From CAJJBL01 sp964519035 (GTDB lineage Bacteria > Pseudomonadota > Alphaproteobacteria > Puniceispirillales > Marisalimonadaceae): DNA of 64,000 bases. Position numbers and translations under genes: made by a program. The DNA is taken from NCBI GenBank assembly GCA_964519035.1, contig CAZFKZ010000001.1, positions 1-64,000 of the forward strand, given 5' to 3'. Below the pieces are notes generated by a model that searched no databases, was not told where the DNA came from, and saw nothing but the letters and a program-made list of their open reading frames with translations. Shown piece by piece: positions 37,501 through 45,803 of this stretch (positions within the stretch are counted from its first letter, which is position 1; the number at the start of each line of letters is the position of its first letter).

Positions 37501-38007
37501 ATGGCTGAAGAAAATACTGAAAATACTGAAAACACTGAAATTAAAACTCTTAGTGATCTAGCTAAAATAAATGAATCTGAAAACATTGTTCCAGTTGAAC
37601 GTGAACCTAAAATTGATAATCTTGGTCGATCATATGCTACTGGAAGAAGAAAAGAATCAACAGCTCGCGTATGGGTAAAAAGAGGAACTGGTAAAATTCA
37701 AATTAATGGTAAAGATATGTTATCTTATTTTGCAAGACCAGTTTTACAAATGCAGTTAAATTTTGTTTTTGATGTTACTGAAAGAAAAGACCAATTTGAT
37801 GTTATAGCAACAGTAAAAGGTGGTGGCTTGTCTGGTCAAGCGGGTGCGGTAAGGCATGGATTAAGTCGTGCTCTAACTTTGTTTGAGCCTGATTTAAGAA
37901 AATCTTTAAAATCTGCTGGTATGTTAACTAGAGACTCAAGAGTAGTTGAGCGTAAAAAATATGGAAGAGCAAAAGCAAGAAAGAGCTTTCAATTTTCAAA
38001 ACGTTAA
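37501..38007 (+). CDS. rpsI: 30S ribosomal protein S9 with N-terminal extension
   Basis: Small-subunit protein whose C-terminal tail reaches the P-site tRNA. It is 168 aa, about 40 more than E. coli S9. The core starts at SYATGRRKESTARVWVK and ends in KKYGRAKARKSFQFSKR with the conserved basic tail. The extra N-terminus is acidic and begins with three near-identical 9-bp units coding for Glu-Asn-Thr (37510-37536). N-terminal S9 extensions are common in alphaproteobacteria. A strong terminator follows. Confidence 0.97.
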   Translation: MAEENTENTENTEIKTLSDLAKINESENIVPVEREPKIDNLGRSYATGRRKESTARVWVKRGTGKIQINGKDMLSYFARPVLQMQLNFVFDVTERKDQFDVIATVKGGGLSGQAGAVRHGLSRALTLFEPDLRKSLKSAGMLTRDSRVVERKKYGRAKARKSFQFSKR

Positions 38008-38025
38008 TAATTATATTTATTCAAT

Positions 38026-38054
38026 AAAAAGGTGCGCATTGCGCACCTTTTTTT
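38026..38054 (+). terminator. Rho-independent terminator after rpsI
   Basis: AAAAAGGTGCGC (38026-38037) pairs with GCGCACCTTTTT (38041-38052) around a 3-nt loop, giving a 12-bp stem with a GC-rich core followed by T residues to 38054. It ends the rplM-rpsI operon and is the strongest terminator seen in the window. Confidence 0.93.
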
Positions 38055-38111
38055 GTTTAAACATTAATGGTTTATGATTTATATTAATATTATTTAAAAA
38101 AAGGATTTAAA

Positions 38112-39407
38112 ATGAAACCTATTAAAATTGGAATCGCTGGTGTTGGTAATGTTGGTGAGGAGGTTGCTCATCAATTAATTAATGGATATATATCTCATAA
38201 TGAACTATTTGTTCTTAAGCTATGTGGTATCTCAGCAAAGTCCAAAAGTAAAAAAAGAAAAATTGATTTTTCAAACATCCCCTTTTTTGATGATGCTGTT
38301 TTAATGAGTAAATCTGATGATATTGACGTAATCATTGAACTTATCGGAGGTGATGATGGAATTGCAAAAGATCTTTGTTTTTCTGCTCTGAATAATAATA
38401 AATCAGTTATTACGGCGAATAAAGCATTAGTGGCTAAACATGGAAAAGAATTAGCTGATTTAGCTGAAAAAAATAATTTATTTTTTTCTTTTGAGGCTGC
38501 TGTAGCAGGAGGTATCCCTATCTTAAAATTAATTAGAGAAGGATTAGTTGGTAATAAAATTAATAAGGTTACAGGCATATTAAATGGTACAGCAAACTAT
38601 ATTTTATCTGAAATGGAGCTTAAAAATAAACCTTTTGAAGAAGTACTCCTTACAGCTCAAGAGAAGGGTTTTGCAGAATCTGATCCATCATTTGATATTG
38701 ATGGTATAGATGCAGCTCATAAAACTTTGATTTTATCTGCGCTTGCATTTGGTAAAATGTCAGACATCAATTCACTTTCTATAAAAGGTATTAGAAATAT
38801 CTCTTTAAATGATATTAAATATTGTAATGAGTTAGGTTACAAAATTAAACTTTTAGGAAATTCACAAATTTTAAATAATGATCAAGGAGTAGAAGAACTT
38901 TTTTGTTCTGTGGAGCCATGGTTAATCCCACATAATTATGGTTTAGCAAACGTTTCTGGTGTTACAAATGCCGTTCAAATTGACTCTAATTTAGCTGGTC
39001 CTGTTATGATAACAGGAGCAGGTGCAGGTGGTGAAGCTACAGCATCAGCTGTACTTGCCGATATAGCTGATTATGCTAATGGAAATAAGTTTTATCCTTT
39101 TGGAAGAAGATCAATTGACATTAAAAACAATTTAAAATCAATTATTTACAAGGAAAATAATAGATTTTACTTACGGTTTAATGTAATTGATAAATCTGGA
39201 GTTTTAGCTGACCTTACTTCTATTTTTAAAAACTTTGATGTATCTATTGAAAGTTTTATTCAAAAGTTAAATCATGTTGATAAATCTGCAGATTTATTAA
39301 TCATTACTCATGAAGCTAATAATTTAATTTTAGAAACAGCTTTGAAATCAATTATGAAATTAGATGGTATCTTAAAGGATCCCGTCTGTTTAAGTATTTA
39401 TGCTTAA
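38112..39407 (+). CDS. hom: Homoserine dehydrogenase
   Basis: Reduces aspartate semialdehyde to homoserine on the path to threonine and methionine. It is 431 aa. The NAD(P) motif GIAGVGNVG is at the N-terminus. The catalytic part has ANKALVAKHG, EAAVAGGIPILK, GILNGTANYIL and AESDPSFDIDGIDAAHK. A C-terminal ACT domain (about 350-431, RFNVIDKSGVLADLTSIF) suggests feedback control by an amino acid, usually threonine. It has a ribosome binding site AAGGA and is followed 14 bp later by recJ. Confidence 0.96.
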   Translation: MKPIKIGIAGVGNVGEEVAHQLINGYISHNELFVLKLCGISAKSKSKKRKIDFSNIPFFDDAVLMSKSDDIDVIIELIGGDDGIAKDLCFSALNNNKSVITANKALVAKHGKELADLAEKNNLFFSFEAAVAGGIPILKLIREGLVGNKINKVTGILNGTANYILSEMELKNKPFEEVLLTAQEKGFAESDPSFDIDGIDAAHKTLILSALAFGKMSDINSLSIKGIRNISLNDIKYCNELGYKIKLLGNSQILNNDQGVEELFCSVEPWLIPHNYGLANVSGVTNAVQIDSNLAGPVMITGAGAGGEATASAVLADIADYANGNKFYPFGRRSIDIKNNLKSIIYKENNRFYLRFNVIDKSGVLADLTSIFKNFDVSIESFIQKLNHVDKSADLLIITHEANNLILETALKSIMKLDGILKDPVCLSIYA

Positions 39408-39421
39408 TAAGATTTTTTTTT

Positions 39422-41236
39422 ATGTCTTTGTCAAAAATTAAGCTGTTTCGAGATATCCTCTCTTTTACTAATGCACAATGGAACATTATTAGTATAGATA
39501 GCTTTACTCAAAGATATACTGATTACCTTAACCAAAAATATAATGTTCCAAACGTTATAGCTCCTTATCTTTTATATAAAGGAATTAATTTAGATAAATT
39601 TGATGATTTTTACTCTCCTAAATTAAAAAATCTACTACCTGAACCTTTTTTATTTAAGGATCTTGAAAAGGGGGTAAAAAGACTAGCTGATGAAATCGAG
39701 CAAAATCGTCCAGTAGGTATTTTTGGGGATTATGACGTTGATGGTGCTACTTCAGCAGCTATGATTTCTAGTTATCTAGAATATTGTGGTTTAAAAACGT
39801 TCATTCATATACCTGATAGATTTTTAGAAGGTTATGGCCCTAATGAAAAAGCTCTTAAAGGTCTTCATTTAAAGGGTGCAGAGCTTATTATTACTGTTGA
39901 TTGTGGTATTTCTTCATTTGAGCCATTAAAGGCAATGAGTTCAGTTGACATAGATTTAATAGTAATCGATCATCACATTCCTGATGCTGTCTTACCACCT
40001 GCATATGCCATTATTAACCCTAAAAGACTTGATACTTGTAAAGGTTATGAAAACTTGTGTGCTGCGGGGGTTAGTTTTATTTTTTTAATAGGATTAAACA
40101 GGGAATTAAGGCAAAGAGGTTTTTTTAACCAAATAAAAGAGCCTGATTTACGAAATTTTCTTGACTTAGTAGCTTTAGGAACTGTTTGTGATGTTGTTCC
40201 TTTAAATGGTTTAAATAGAGCTTTTGTAAAGCAGGGCTTATCAATTATGAAAAAAAGAGAACATCCAGGCATTAAAGCTCTTTGTGATGTAAGTAAATTA
40301 AGTAATGTTCCTAATACTCAAGCACTTGGTTTTTCTTTAGGACCAAGAATTAATGCTGGGGGAAGAATAGGGGCAAGTGAATTAGGAGTTTTACTTTTAA
40401 AAGAAACAGACATAAATAAATCAATTGAATATGCAAATAAATTAGACGATTTGAATAAAAAGAGAAGGTTTATCACAGCTGAATTAGAGCGTTCAGTAAT
40501 TGGGCAAATAGAAAAATTAATATCTAATAACAATAATTTAACACCAAGTGCTATTGTTGTTTATTCAAATGATTATCACGAAGGTGTTATTGGAATTATT
40601 GCTGGAAGAATGAAAGAAGTTTATAATAGGCCTGTTTGCATTATTTCTTTAGATAAAAATGGTTCTGGTAAAGGTTCAGGTAGGTCCATATATGGAATTC
40701 CACTTGGTGATATTATTATAAGTGCTTTAAATGAAAAAATTTTAAATTCTGGAGGAGGTCATGACATGGCGGCAGGATTTAGTATTGAAGAAACAAAAAT
40801 TTTGGATTTCAATGATTTTCTTATAAATAAAGTTGATCAGTTTATGAAACAAGGTATTCCTAAAGTTTCATATGTTGCAGCTGCAATTCTCACAATTGCG
40901 GGCTGTACTTTAGAACTAGCAGATTGGATAAATGATTTAGGGCCATGGGGAATTGGAATGGATGAACCTAAATTTATTATATCAAATGCAAAAATTACTT
41001 CATTAAGAAAATTTGGTTCAAACAATGAGCATGTGTCATTCTATATAACTGATGGATCGTCAAAAAAACTAAAGGTGAAAAAATTTAATATTTTAAATAG
41101 TAAATTAAATTCTATTTTTACTAACTACGAAAACAAAAATTTTGATTTTTTAGGAAAACTTAATATAGATACGTGGAATAACTCTAAATCTATTGAGTTA
41201 ATGTTAGATGATATTATTTATTCAAATGATGCTTGA
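39422..41236 (+). CDS. recJ: Single-stranded-DNA-specific exonuclease RecJ
   Basis: 5'-3' exonuclease for recombination and repair. It is 604 aa. The DHH-family motifs are GDYDVDGATS, the VDCGISS segment, IDHHIPDAVLP, and further on GTVCDVVPL and GPRINAGGRIG; the DHHA1 domain has SGGGHDMAAGFSIE. A C-terminal OB-like domain follows (about 500-600). It sits between hom and the tRNA-Glu gene and shows no truncation. Confidence 0.95.
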   Translation: MSLSKIKLFRDILSFTNAQWNIISIDSFTQRYTDYLNQKYNVPNVIAPYLLYKGINLDKFDDFYSPKLKNLLPEPFLFKDLEKGVKRLADEIEQNRPVGIFGDYDVDGATSAAMISSYLEYCGLKTFIHIPDRFLEGYGPNEKALKGLHLKGAELIITVDCGISSFEPLKAMSSVDIDLIVIDHHIPDAVLPPAYAIINPKRLDTCKGYENLCAAGVSFIFLIGLNRELRQRGFFNQIKEPDLRNFLDLVALGTVCDVVPLNGLNRAFVKQGLSIMKKREHPGIKALCDVSKLSNVPNTQALGFSLGPRINAGGRIGASELGVLLLKETDINKSIEYANKLDDLNKKRRFITAELERSVIGQIEKLISNNNNLTPSAIVVYSNDYHEGVIGIIAGRMKEVYNRPVCIISLDKNGSGKGSGRSIYGIPLGDIIISALNEKILNSGGGHDMAAGFSIEETKILDFNDFLINKVDQFMKQGIPKVSYVAAAILTIAGCTLELADWINDLGPWGIGMDEPKFIISNAKITSLRKFGSNNEHVSFYITDGSSKKLKVKKFNILNSKLNSIFTNYENKNFDFLGKLNIDTWNNSKSIELMLDDIIYSNDA

Positions 41237-41273
41237 TTTTTTTGTTTATAGAAGTTAAAAATCATAATTATAT

Positions 41274-41348
41274 GGTCCCTTCGTCTAACGGTTAGGACAC
41301 CGCCCTTTCACGGCGGCAATACGAGTTCGAATCTCGTAGGGATCACCA
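41274..41348 (+). tRNA. tRNA-Glu (TTC)
   Basis: A full cloverleaf: acceptor GGTCCCT (41274-41280) with AGGGATC (41338-41344, one G-T pair), anticodon stem CCGCC/GGCGG around the loop CTTTCAC with anticodon TTC at 41307-41309, and T loop GTTCGAATC. The discriminator A and the CCA end are encoded (41345-41348). It is the only tRNA gene seen in the window. Confidence 0.97.
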
Positions 41349-41466
41349 CTTTCCTTTTTTATGTTTTATTAATTTTTATAATAATTAATATATAATTATT
41401 TTTTTTGATGTTATCAATTAATGTATTAAATATAAAATTCTAATGTTTTAATTATATAGTTGAATA

Positions 41467-41895
41467 ATGAAGAATAAATTACCAACCACTACTATTACAA
41501 TTGATAACGTTGAAGAAATTTATGATTATATTTTTGCTCCATACGTAAAGCAGTTAAAATTATCTTTTCTAGAAATAGAAAAGGGTAGAGTCTTGGCTAG
41601 ATTAGAAAATTCAACAGATTATCAATTTGTTACAGGGGCATTATCAGGTCAGGTTTTGATGTCCGTCATTGATACAACCATGTCTATTGCTATGAATACC
41701 TCAATTAAATCACAAAGAGGTACACTCTCACAAAATAATAACTTTATCCGTCCAGCATTTGGTTCTTACTTCATTATTGAAAGCATAATTCAACGCTTTG
41801 GAGGTACAATAGCTATCGGTGAAACTAAAGTTTATTCTGAAAATAATAAAAACGATATATTATGTCATTCAACATCTACATTTCCCCTAAAATAA
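41467..41895 (+). CDS. Hotdog-fold thioesterase (PaaI-like)
   Basis: Probably hydrolyses an acyl-CoA or aryl-CoA thioester. It is 142 aa, the size of single-hotdog PaaI-type enzymes. The central helix reads GALSGQVLMSVIDTTMSIAM, where the family has G-G-x(2)-A-x(2)-D; the strand IRPAFGSYFIIESIIQRFGGTIAIGETKVYSE follows, then a terminal strand. The substrate cannot be told. It stands alone, 118 bp after the tRNA, with no clear Shine-Dalgarno site. Confidence 0.72.
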   Translation: MKNKLPTTTITIDNVEEIYDYIFAPYVKQLKLSFLEIEKGRVLARLENSTDYQFVTGALSGQVLMSVIDTTMSIAMNTSIKSQRGTLSQNNNFIRPAFGSYFIIESIIQRFGGTIAIGETKVYSENNKNDILCHSTSTFPLK

Positions 41896-41920
41896 ATAAA
41901 TCAAAATAAAATATTTATTA

Positions 41921-41977
41921 TCATATTGATTTATATACACAAATTCATATAAATCATATTGATCTATATGAATTTGT
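41921..41977. repeat. Overlapping direct and inverted repeats upstream of the cyclic-nucleotide-domain gene
   Basis: ACAAATTCATATA (41939-41951) and TATATGAATTTGT (41965-41977) form a perfect 13-bp inverted repeat with a 13-nt loop. TCATATTGATTTATAT (41921-41936) recurs as TCATATTGATCTATAT (41954-41969), a 16-bp direct repeat with one mismatch and a 33-bp period, about three helical turns. No T tract follows, so this looks more like a protein-binding region than a terminator, though a hairpin ending the upstream thioesterase transcript is possible. Confidence 0.6.
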
Positions 41978-42052
41978 TCATTACTTAATCAGTGACTTTT
42001 ACTCCAATACAAGCATATATTCTTGATATTTATAATTTTAAAGTAAATTTAT

Positions 42053-42505
42053 ATGAGCAGTGGAATTAAAGATAACAATTTTAAAAAAAACTTTTTAACT
42101 AAAAATCTTGTTAAAAATGAAATCCTTTTCCGTGAAGATGATGCATTAGGAGATGGTTATATTATTGACTATGGTGAAATTACACTAAAAAGAAATAATA
42201 AAATAGTTGAAACACTGGGTGAGGGGGAGGTTTTGGGTATTTTCAATCTTTTTTTTGACAATAATAATCGTTTTTTTACTGCAACAGCAAATGTTAAAAC
42301 TCAAGTCTATGTTATTCCAGAACAATACTTAAGAGATATTTTAAATAAAGCTGATCCATTTGTTAAGCATGGGTTTAGAACATGGTTTAAATTAACTAAT
42401 AAATTTTTAGTCGCTTTGGATAAAAGTCTTGAAAAAGACACAAAACAAAAAAAGCAAGATGAAGCTGATAAAGAATCATATAATAAAATGAAAAGTGTTA
42501 GTTAA
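42053..42505 (+). CDS. Stand-alone cyclic-nucleotide-binding-domain protein
   Basis: It is 150 aa. Residues ~15-110 look like a CRP-type beta-roll: NEILFREDDALGDGYIIDYGEITLK, the GEGEVLGIFNLFF turn and RFFTATANVKTQVYVIP, followed by a helix (QYLRDILNKADPF). No helix-turn-helix follows; the protein ends in a charged tail (DKSLEKDTKQKKQDEADKE), so it is not a complete CRP-like activator. It may sense a nucleotide or act through a partner. The phosphate-binding arginine region is shifted from the usual R-[ST]-A, so ligand binding is uncertain. It has its own gene block with repeats upstream. Confidence 0.72.
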   Translation: MSSGIKDNNFKKNFLTKNLVKNEILFREDDALGDGYIIDYGEITLKRNNKIVETLGEGEVLGIFNLFFDNNNRFFTATANVKTQVYVIPEQYLRDILNKADPFVKHGFRTWFKLTNKFLVALDKSLEKDTKQKKQDEADKESYNKMKSVS

Positions 42506-42595
42506 TTTATATTCTTGCAATTTAAAGGGTTCAATTATTTATAAATTTTTATAATCAATTTTAAATTTGAATCAAAACATCTTTTTATTAATATA

Positions 42596-42648
42596 ATTTT
42601 ATTTTAAACTATATCATATAATATTTCATCATAGTTTAATAATAAAAT
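42596..42648. repeat. Near-perfect inverted repeat before the Gfo/Idh gene
   Basis: A 17-nt arm (42596-42612, ending in TTTAAACTAT) is mirrored by 42631-42648 (starting ATAGTTTAAT) with one bulged base. The loop is 18 nt. The right arm ends directly at the Shine-Dalgarno AGAGGA (42649-42654), so an RNA stem or a bound protein here could control translation or transcription of the following gene. Because it is all A/T, chance cannot be excluded. Confidence 0.4.
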
Positions 42649-42658
42649 AGAGGATTGT

Positions 42659-43615
42659 ATGATTACAAAAGTTGCTATTATTGGTTTGGGAATTATGGGT
42701 AACCGTATGTTAAAACATATGAAATTACATGATGATTTCCAACCAGATTTTTTATGGGATCCAGATGAAACTAAATGCTTAGATACAATTAAAGAAAATC
42801 CTGATTCTAAAATCATGAATAGTCCTAGTGAAGCTATCAAAGCAGCAGATTTAATATATCTAGCTTGTCCTCCTATTGTCAGAAAAGCATATGCTGTAGA
42901 AGCCGCTTCTTTAGGCAAATCTTTGTTTTTAGAAAAACCATTTGGTATTGATATTCAAGATAGTTTTGATTTAATTAAAAAACTTGGAACTTATAATATC
43001 CCAATAGCTGTAAACTTTACTCAAGCATCAGGCGTTGCTTTAAATGACTTGCTAGAAAGTAAAAATAATGGAGAGATGGGAAGCCTGTTAGGTGTTGATA
43101 TAGTAGTAACATATCCATCATGGCCTCGCTTATGGCAAAAAGAAGCAGATTGGTTAAGATTTAGAAAAGAAGGAGGAATGACAAGAGAAGTTATTTCACA
43201 CTTTTTATTTTTTTCAGAGCGTGTTTTAGGCCCTTTGAAAGTTGTATGGGCAAAACCAACTTATCCTAATGATCCATTATTATGTGAAACTAACGTCTTA
43301 GCTAGGTTGGAAACAGATAATGGATGTCATGTGAATATCTTAGCCAGTGTTGGTGGTATGCAGCCAGATCGTCAAGAATTAACAGTAAAAGGATCTTTAA
43401 AAAGTAGGCGTATTGCAGAATTTTATAAAGATTCTGAAACGGATGGAAGTGAATTTATACCTCTTAGAAATGAGCCGAAAGATCCAAGAGCTATAAGTCT
43501 TAAAGGGCAACTTGATAATCTATCTCTTAATTTACGTAATTTACCTAATACGTTAGCTACAATGCAAGAGGCCATGAGAGTGCAACTACTTGTAGAAGAA
43601 ATACTCTCTTCATAA
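42659..43615 (+). CDS. Gfo/Idh/MocA family NAD(P)-dependent oxidoreductase
   Basis: It is 318 aa. The N-terminal Rossmann fold starts with KVAIIGLGIMGNRML, and the family signature EKPFG is at about residues 95-99 (LFLEKPFGID). The C-terminal alpha/beta domain has MTREVISHFLFF, where His would be the active-site base. Such enzymes oxidise sugars, inositols or related polyols, but the substrate is not evident. It lies 61 bp upstream of a 2-hydroxyacid dehydrogenase on the same strand, and the two may form a short catabolic unit. A strong ribosome binding site AGAGGA supports the start. Confidence 0.85.
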   Translation: MITKVAIIGLGIMGNRMLKHMKLHDDFQPDFLWDPDETKCLDTIKENPDSKIMNSPSEAIKAADLIYLACPPIVRKAYAVEAASLGKSLFLEKPFGIDIQDSFDLIKKLGTYNIPIAVNFTQASGVALNDLLESKNNGEMGSLLGVDIVVTYPSWPRLWQKEADWLRFRKEGGMTREVISHFLFFSERVLGPLKVVWAKPTYPNDPLLCETNVLARLETDNGCHVNILASVGGMQPDRQELTVKGSLKSRRIAEFYKDSETDGSEFIPLRNEPKDPRAISLKGQLDNLSLNLRNLPNTLATMQEAMRVQLLVEEILSS

Positions 43616-43676
43616 AACATTTTAGTTGAATTTTGCTAATTGATTTATACAAAAACATTACAAAGAAAGGATTATA

Positions 43677-44681
43677 ATGAATATTTTAATTACTGATTTA
43701 CATGTAAAAGAAAATGAAGTTCTTGAAAAAATTGTAGCTGGTGATGATAACAACATAGAATTTTTTAAACATCAATCTGATGTTACAGACCAAGCCTGGG
43801 AAAGCGCCGATGCTATAATAACATACAGAGGTGCTCAAACTGTGATGTCTTCAATTGACAAAATAAAAAATACAAAAGTAATTATTAGAGGTGGTGTTGG
43901 GTTTGATGGATTAGATTTAATTGAATTAGGAAAAAGAGGTATAGCTGTTTTTAATGTTCCAGATTATGGAACAACTGAAGTTGCAGATCACGCCATTTCA
44001 TTAATGTTAATGATGAGGAGGGGACTTGATCAATACCAAGATAAAATGAAACAAAGCCCAACTACAAATTGGAAATATATTGAAGGTCCATGTGTTGACA
44101 GAATAAGAGGAAAAACATTTGGTGTATTTGGTTTAGGTAGAATAGGTAATGCAACTGCAAAAAGAGCTCAAGCTTTTGATATGGATATTGTTTTTTACGA
44201 TCCATATTTACCAGATGGCATTGATATTTCATTAGGTTATAAAAGAGTTAACACTCCTGAAGAGCTTTTTAGCTTATCTGATACTATAAGTATTCATTGT
44301 CTTTTAAATGATGAGACTAGAAATTTAATTGATAAAAAACTTTTTTCCAAAGCAAAAAAATCTTTATTAATTATTAACACTGCTAGAGGCCCAATTATAA
44401 ATCTTGATGATTTATATGCAGCTCTGAAAGAGAATATGATTTCTGGAGCTGCTTTAGATGTTTTGCCACAAGAACCTCCAACATCTTTACATCCTCTTTT
44501 AAAAGCATATGTAAATGAAGAACAATGGTTATCTGGCAAATTTACTTTAACACCTCACGTAGCGTTTTATAGTCCACCAGGATTAGAAGATCTTAGATCG
44601 AAAGCAGTAAGGACAGCAATTTCTTATATTAACAATCAAAATTTAAGAAATTGCCAAAATATTGAATACCTAAAAGCTTAA
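43677..44681 (+). CDS. D-2-hydroxyacid dehydrogenase, CtBP-like
   Basis: It is 334 aa. NAD-binding motif FGLGRIGNATAKRAQAF lies near residue 147. Catalytic residues of the family are visible as Arg in NTARGPI, Glu in VLPQEPP and His in LTPHVAFYS. The spacing and the YGTTEVADHAISLML segment resemble the C-terminal-binding-protein branch rather than phosphoglycerate dehydrogenase. The substrate is unknown. It has AAAGGA (43665-43670) before the ATG. Its stop is 6 bp from that of a convergent hydrolase gene, and a 7-bp inverted repeat spans that junction. Confidence 0.87.
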   Translation: MNILITDLHVKENEVLEKIVAGDDNNIEFFKHQSDVTDQAWESADAIITYRGAQTVMSSIDKIKNTKVIIRGGVGFDGLDLIELGKRGIAVFNVPDYGTTEVADHAISLMLMMRRGLDQYQDKMKQSPTTNWKYIEGPCVDRIRGKTFGVFGLGRIGNATAKRAQAFDMDIVFYDPYLPDGIDISLGYKRVNTPEELFSLSDTISIHCLLNDETRNLIDKKLFSKAKKSLLIINTARGPIINLDDLYAALKENMISGAALDVLPQEPPTSLHPLLKAYVNEEQWLSGKFTLTPHVAFYSPPGLEDLRSKAVRTAISYINNQNLRNCQNIEYLKA

Positions 44682-44699
44682 GCTTAATTAATTTAAGCT
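44681..44699. other. Small inverted repeat at a convergent gene junction
   Basis: AGCTTAA (44681-44687) and TTAAGCT (44693-44699) form a 7-bp stem with a 5-nt loop, spanning the stop codons of the dehydrogenase and hydrolase genes. It could work as a weak bidirectional terminator, but there is no T tract on either side. Confidence 0.3.
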
Positions 44700-45659
44700 A
44701 TTTACCCATTTTAAAATTTCTGACTTAGCTTTTTGGGTTTGATTTGGTGAAATGATGTCACCAGCTAGAACATGAGAATATTTATCATCAAATTTAGTCA
44801 TTTTAACATTAATACTTTTTGTTGGACCACCCCAATTAGATATGAAATTTATTGTTTTCAAAGGATCAACTACTTTATCATCCAAAGAAAAATAAAAAAA
44901 AGCTGGTTTTTTAACATCTTTAAAATCACAGATATTAACCCTTTTAACTAAATTTGCCATTGGGACAAGAGATTTACTAGGATAATTAAATGTCCAAAAT
45001 TGTGCATTCTTTTCGTTACGAGGTTCTGTAACAAATTTATCTCCAACAAAAAACCTTATCCAGTATTTTGAAAATGGCCATGTTAATAATCTAGCTAAGG
45101 CATTATTTATTCCAAAGTTAGGTGATATGAAGATAAATCCTAAAATTTTGTCTGATAGCTTCTTATTTAAAGCTGCTGTAGCACTTAAAGTACCTCCTGT
45201 TGAAGAAGACATGATAATTATTTTGTTACCAATTCTACTTCCTATTTCAATCGCTTCGTGTAAATCATAAACCCAATTTGATATTGATCCTTGTGACATT
45301 GTTTCAGGTTTTCTTCCATGGCCACTTAATCTTGTATAAAATAAATTTGCATTTAATTCTTTTGATATAAGATCAGGCAATGGTCTAATTTCTTCAGATG
45401 TAGCAGAAAAACCATGAATATAAATAACTGAAATTGCAGTTTTTTTATTTTTGTCTTTATGCCATATTATTCTTTTTTTAACACCTGGTATAATATCAGT
45501 GTATAAATTTTCTTTATTTAAGAGATATTGAGATATATCATTTTGAATTACGCTTGGTTTAAAACTTGATTTAAATTCAATTTTTTCATTTGGAATAGAC
45601 ATTATAATAAACATTAAATAGAAGGTTAAAATAATAAGTAAAAACAACTTTTTGTACAA
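44688..45659 (-). CDS. Membrane-anchored alpha/beta hydrolase
   Basis: It is 323 aa. A single N-terminal hydrophobic segment (residues 4-21) should anchor it in the inner membrane or export it. The alpha/beta fold begins at VIYIHGFSATSEEIRPL, the nucleophile Ser is in IMSSSTGGTLSA, the acid is in SLDDKVVDPL, and the His is in KYSHVLAGD. The position of G-x-S-x-G is loosened to S-S-T-G-G. It is likely an esterase or lipase-like enzyme; no substrate can be assigned. It is divergent from an acyl-CoA ligase gene. Confidence 0.78.
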   Translation of the reverse strand: MYKKLFLLIILTFYLMFIIMSIPNEKIEFKSSFKPSVIQNDISQYLLNKENLYTDIIPGVKKRIIWHKDKNKKTAISVIYIHGFSATSEEIRPLPDLISKELNANLFYTRLSGHGRKPETMSQGSISNWVYDLHEAIEIGSRIGNKIIIMSSSTGGTLSATAALNKKLSDKILGFIFISPNFGINNALARLLTWPFSKYWIRFFVGDKFVTEPRNEKNAQFWTFNYPSKSLVPMANLVKRVNICDFKDVKKPAFFYFSLDDKVVDPLKTINFISNWGGPTKSINVKMTKFDDKYSHVLAGDIISPNQTQKAKSEILKWVNSLN

Positions 45660-45803
45660 TTTAATATATCCTAAATCATATTTTTAGTTTTAATATACTT
45701 ATTATTAAATAATAAATAATCATTGACTATCTAACATAATAGAATTTTATTGAATATTGGAAATTAATTATCAATAGTTATTTTTAATGTTTGAGAAATT
45801 TAT
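45660..45803. promoter_or_regulatory. Divergent hydrolase/acyl-CoA ligase intergenic region
   Basis: This is 144 bp with no ORF. TTGACT at 45723-45728 followed after 17 bp by TTTATT (45746-45751) is a possible plus-strand promoter for the ligase gene. TGACTATCTAACATAA (45724-45739) is 14/16 identical to a site at 49877-49892 upstream of the helicase gene, in the same orientation relative to the minus-strand gene. Confidence 0.35.

Noticed and set aside
38195..38578. 127-codon minus-strand frame inside hom
   Set aside because: It mirrors the homoserine dehydrogenase coding region; no motif or ribosome binding site, so it is a shadow frame.
41349..41466. Possible attachment site or mobile element at the tRNA-Glu 3' end
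   Set aside because: No copy of the tRNA 3' end was noticed downstream, and there is no integrase nearby.
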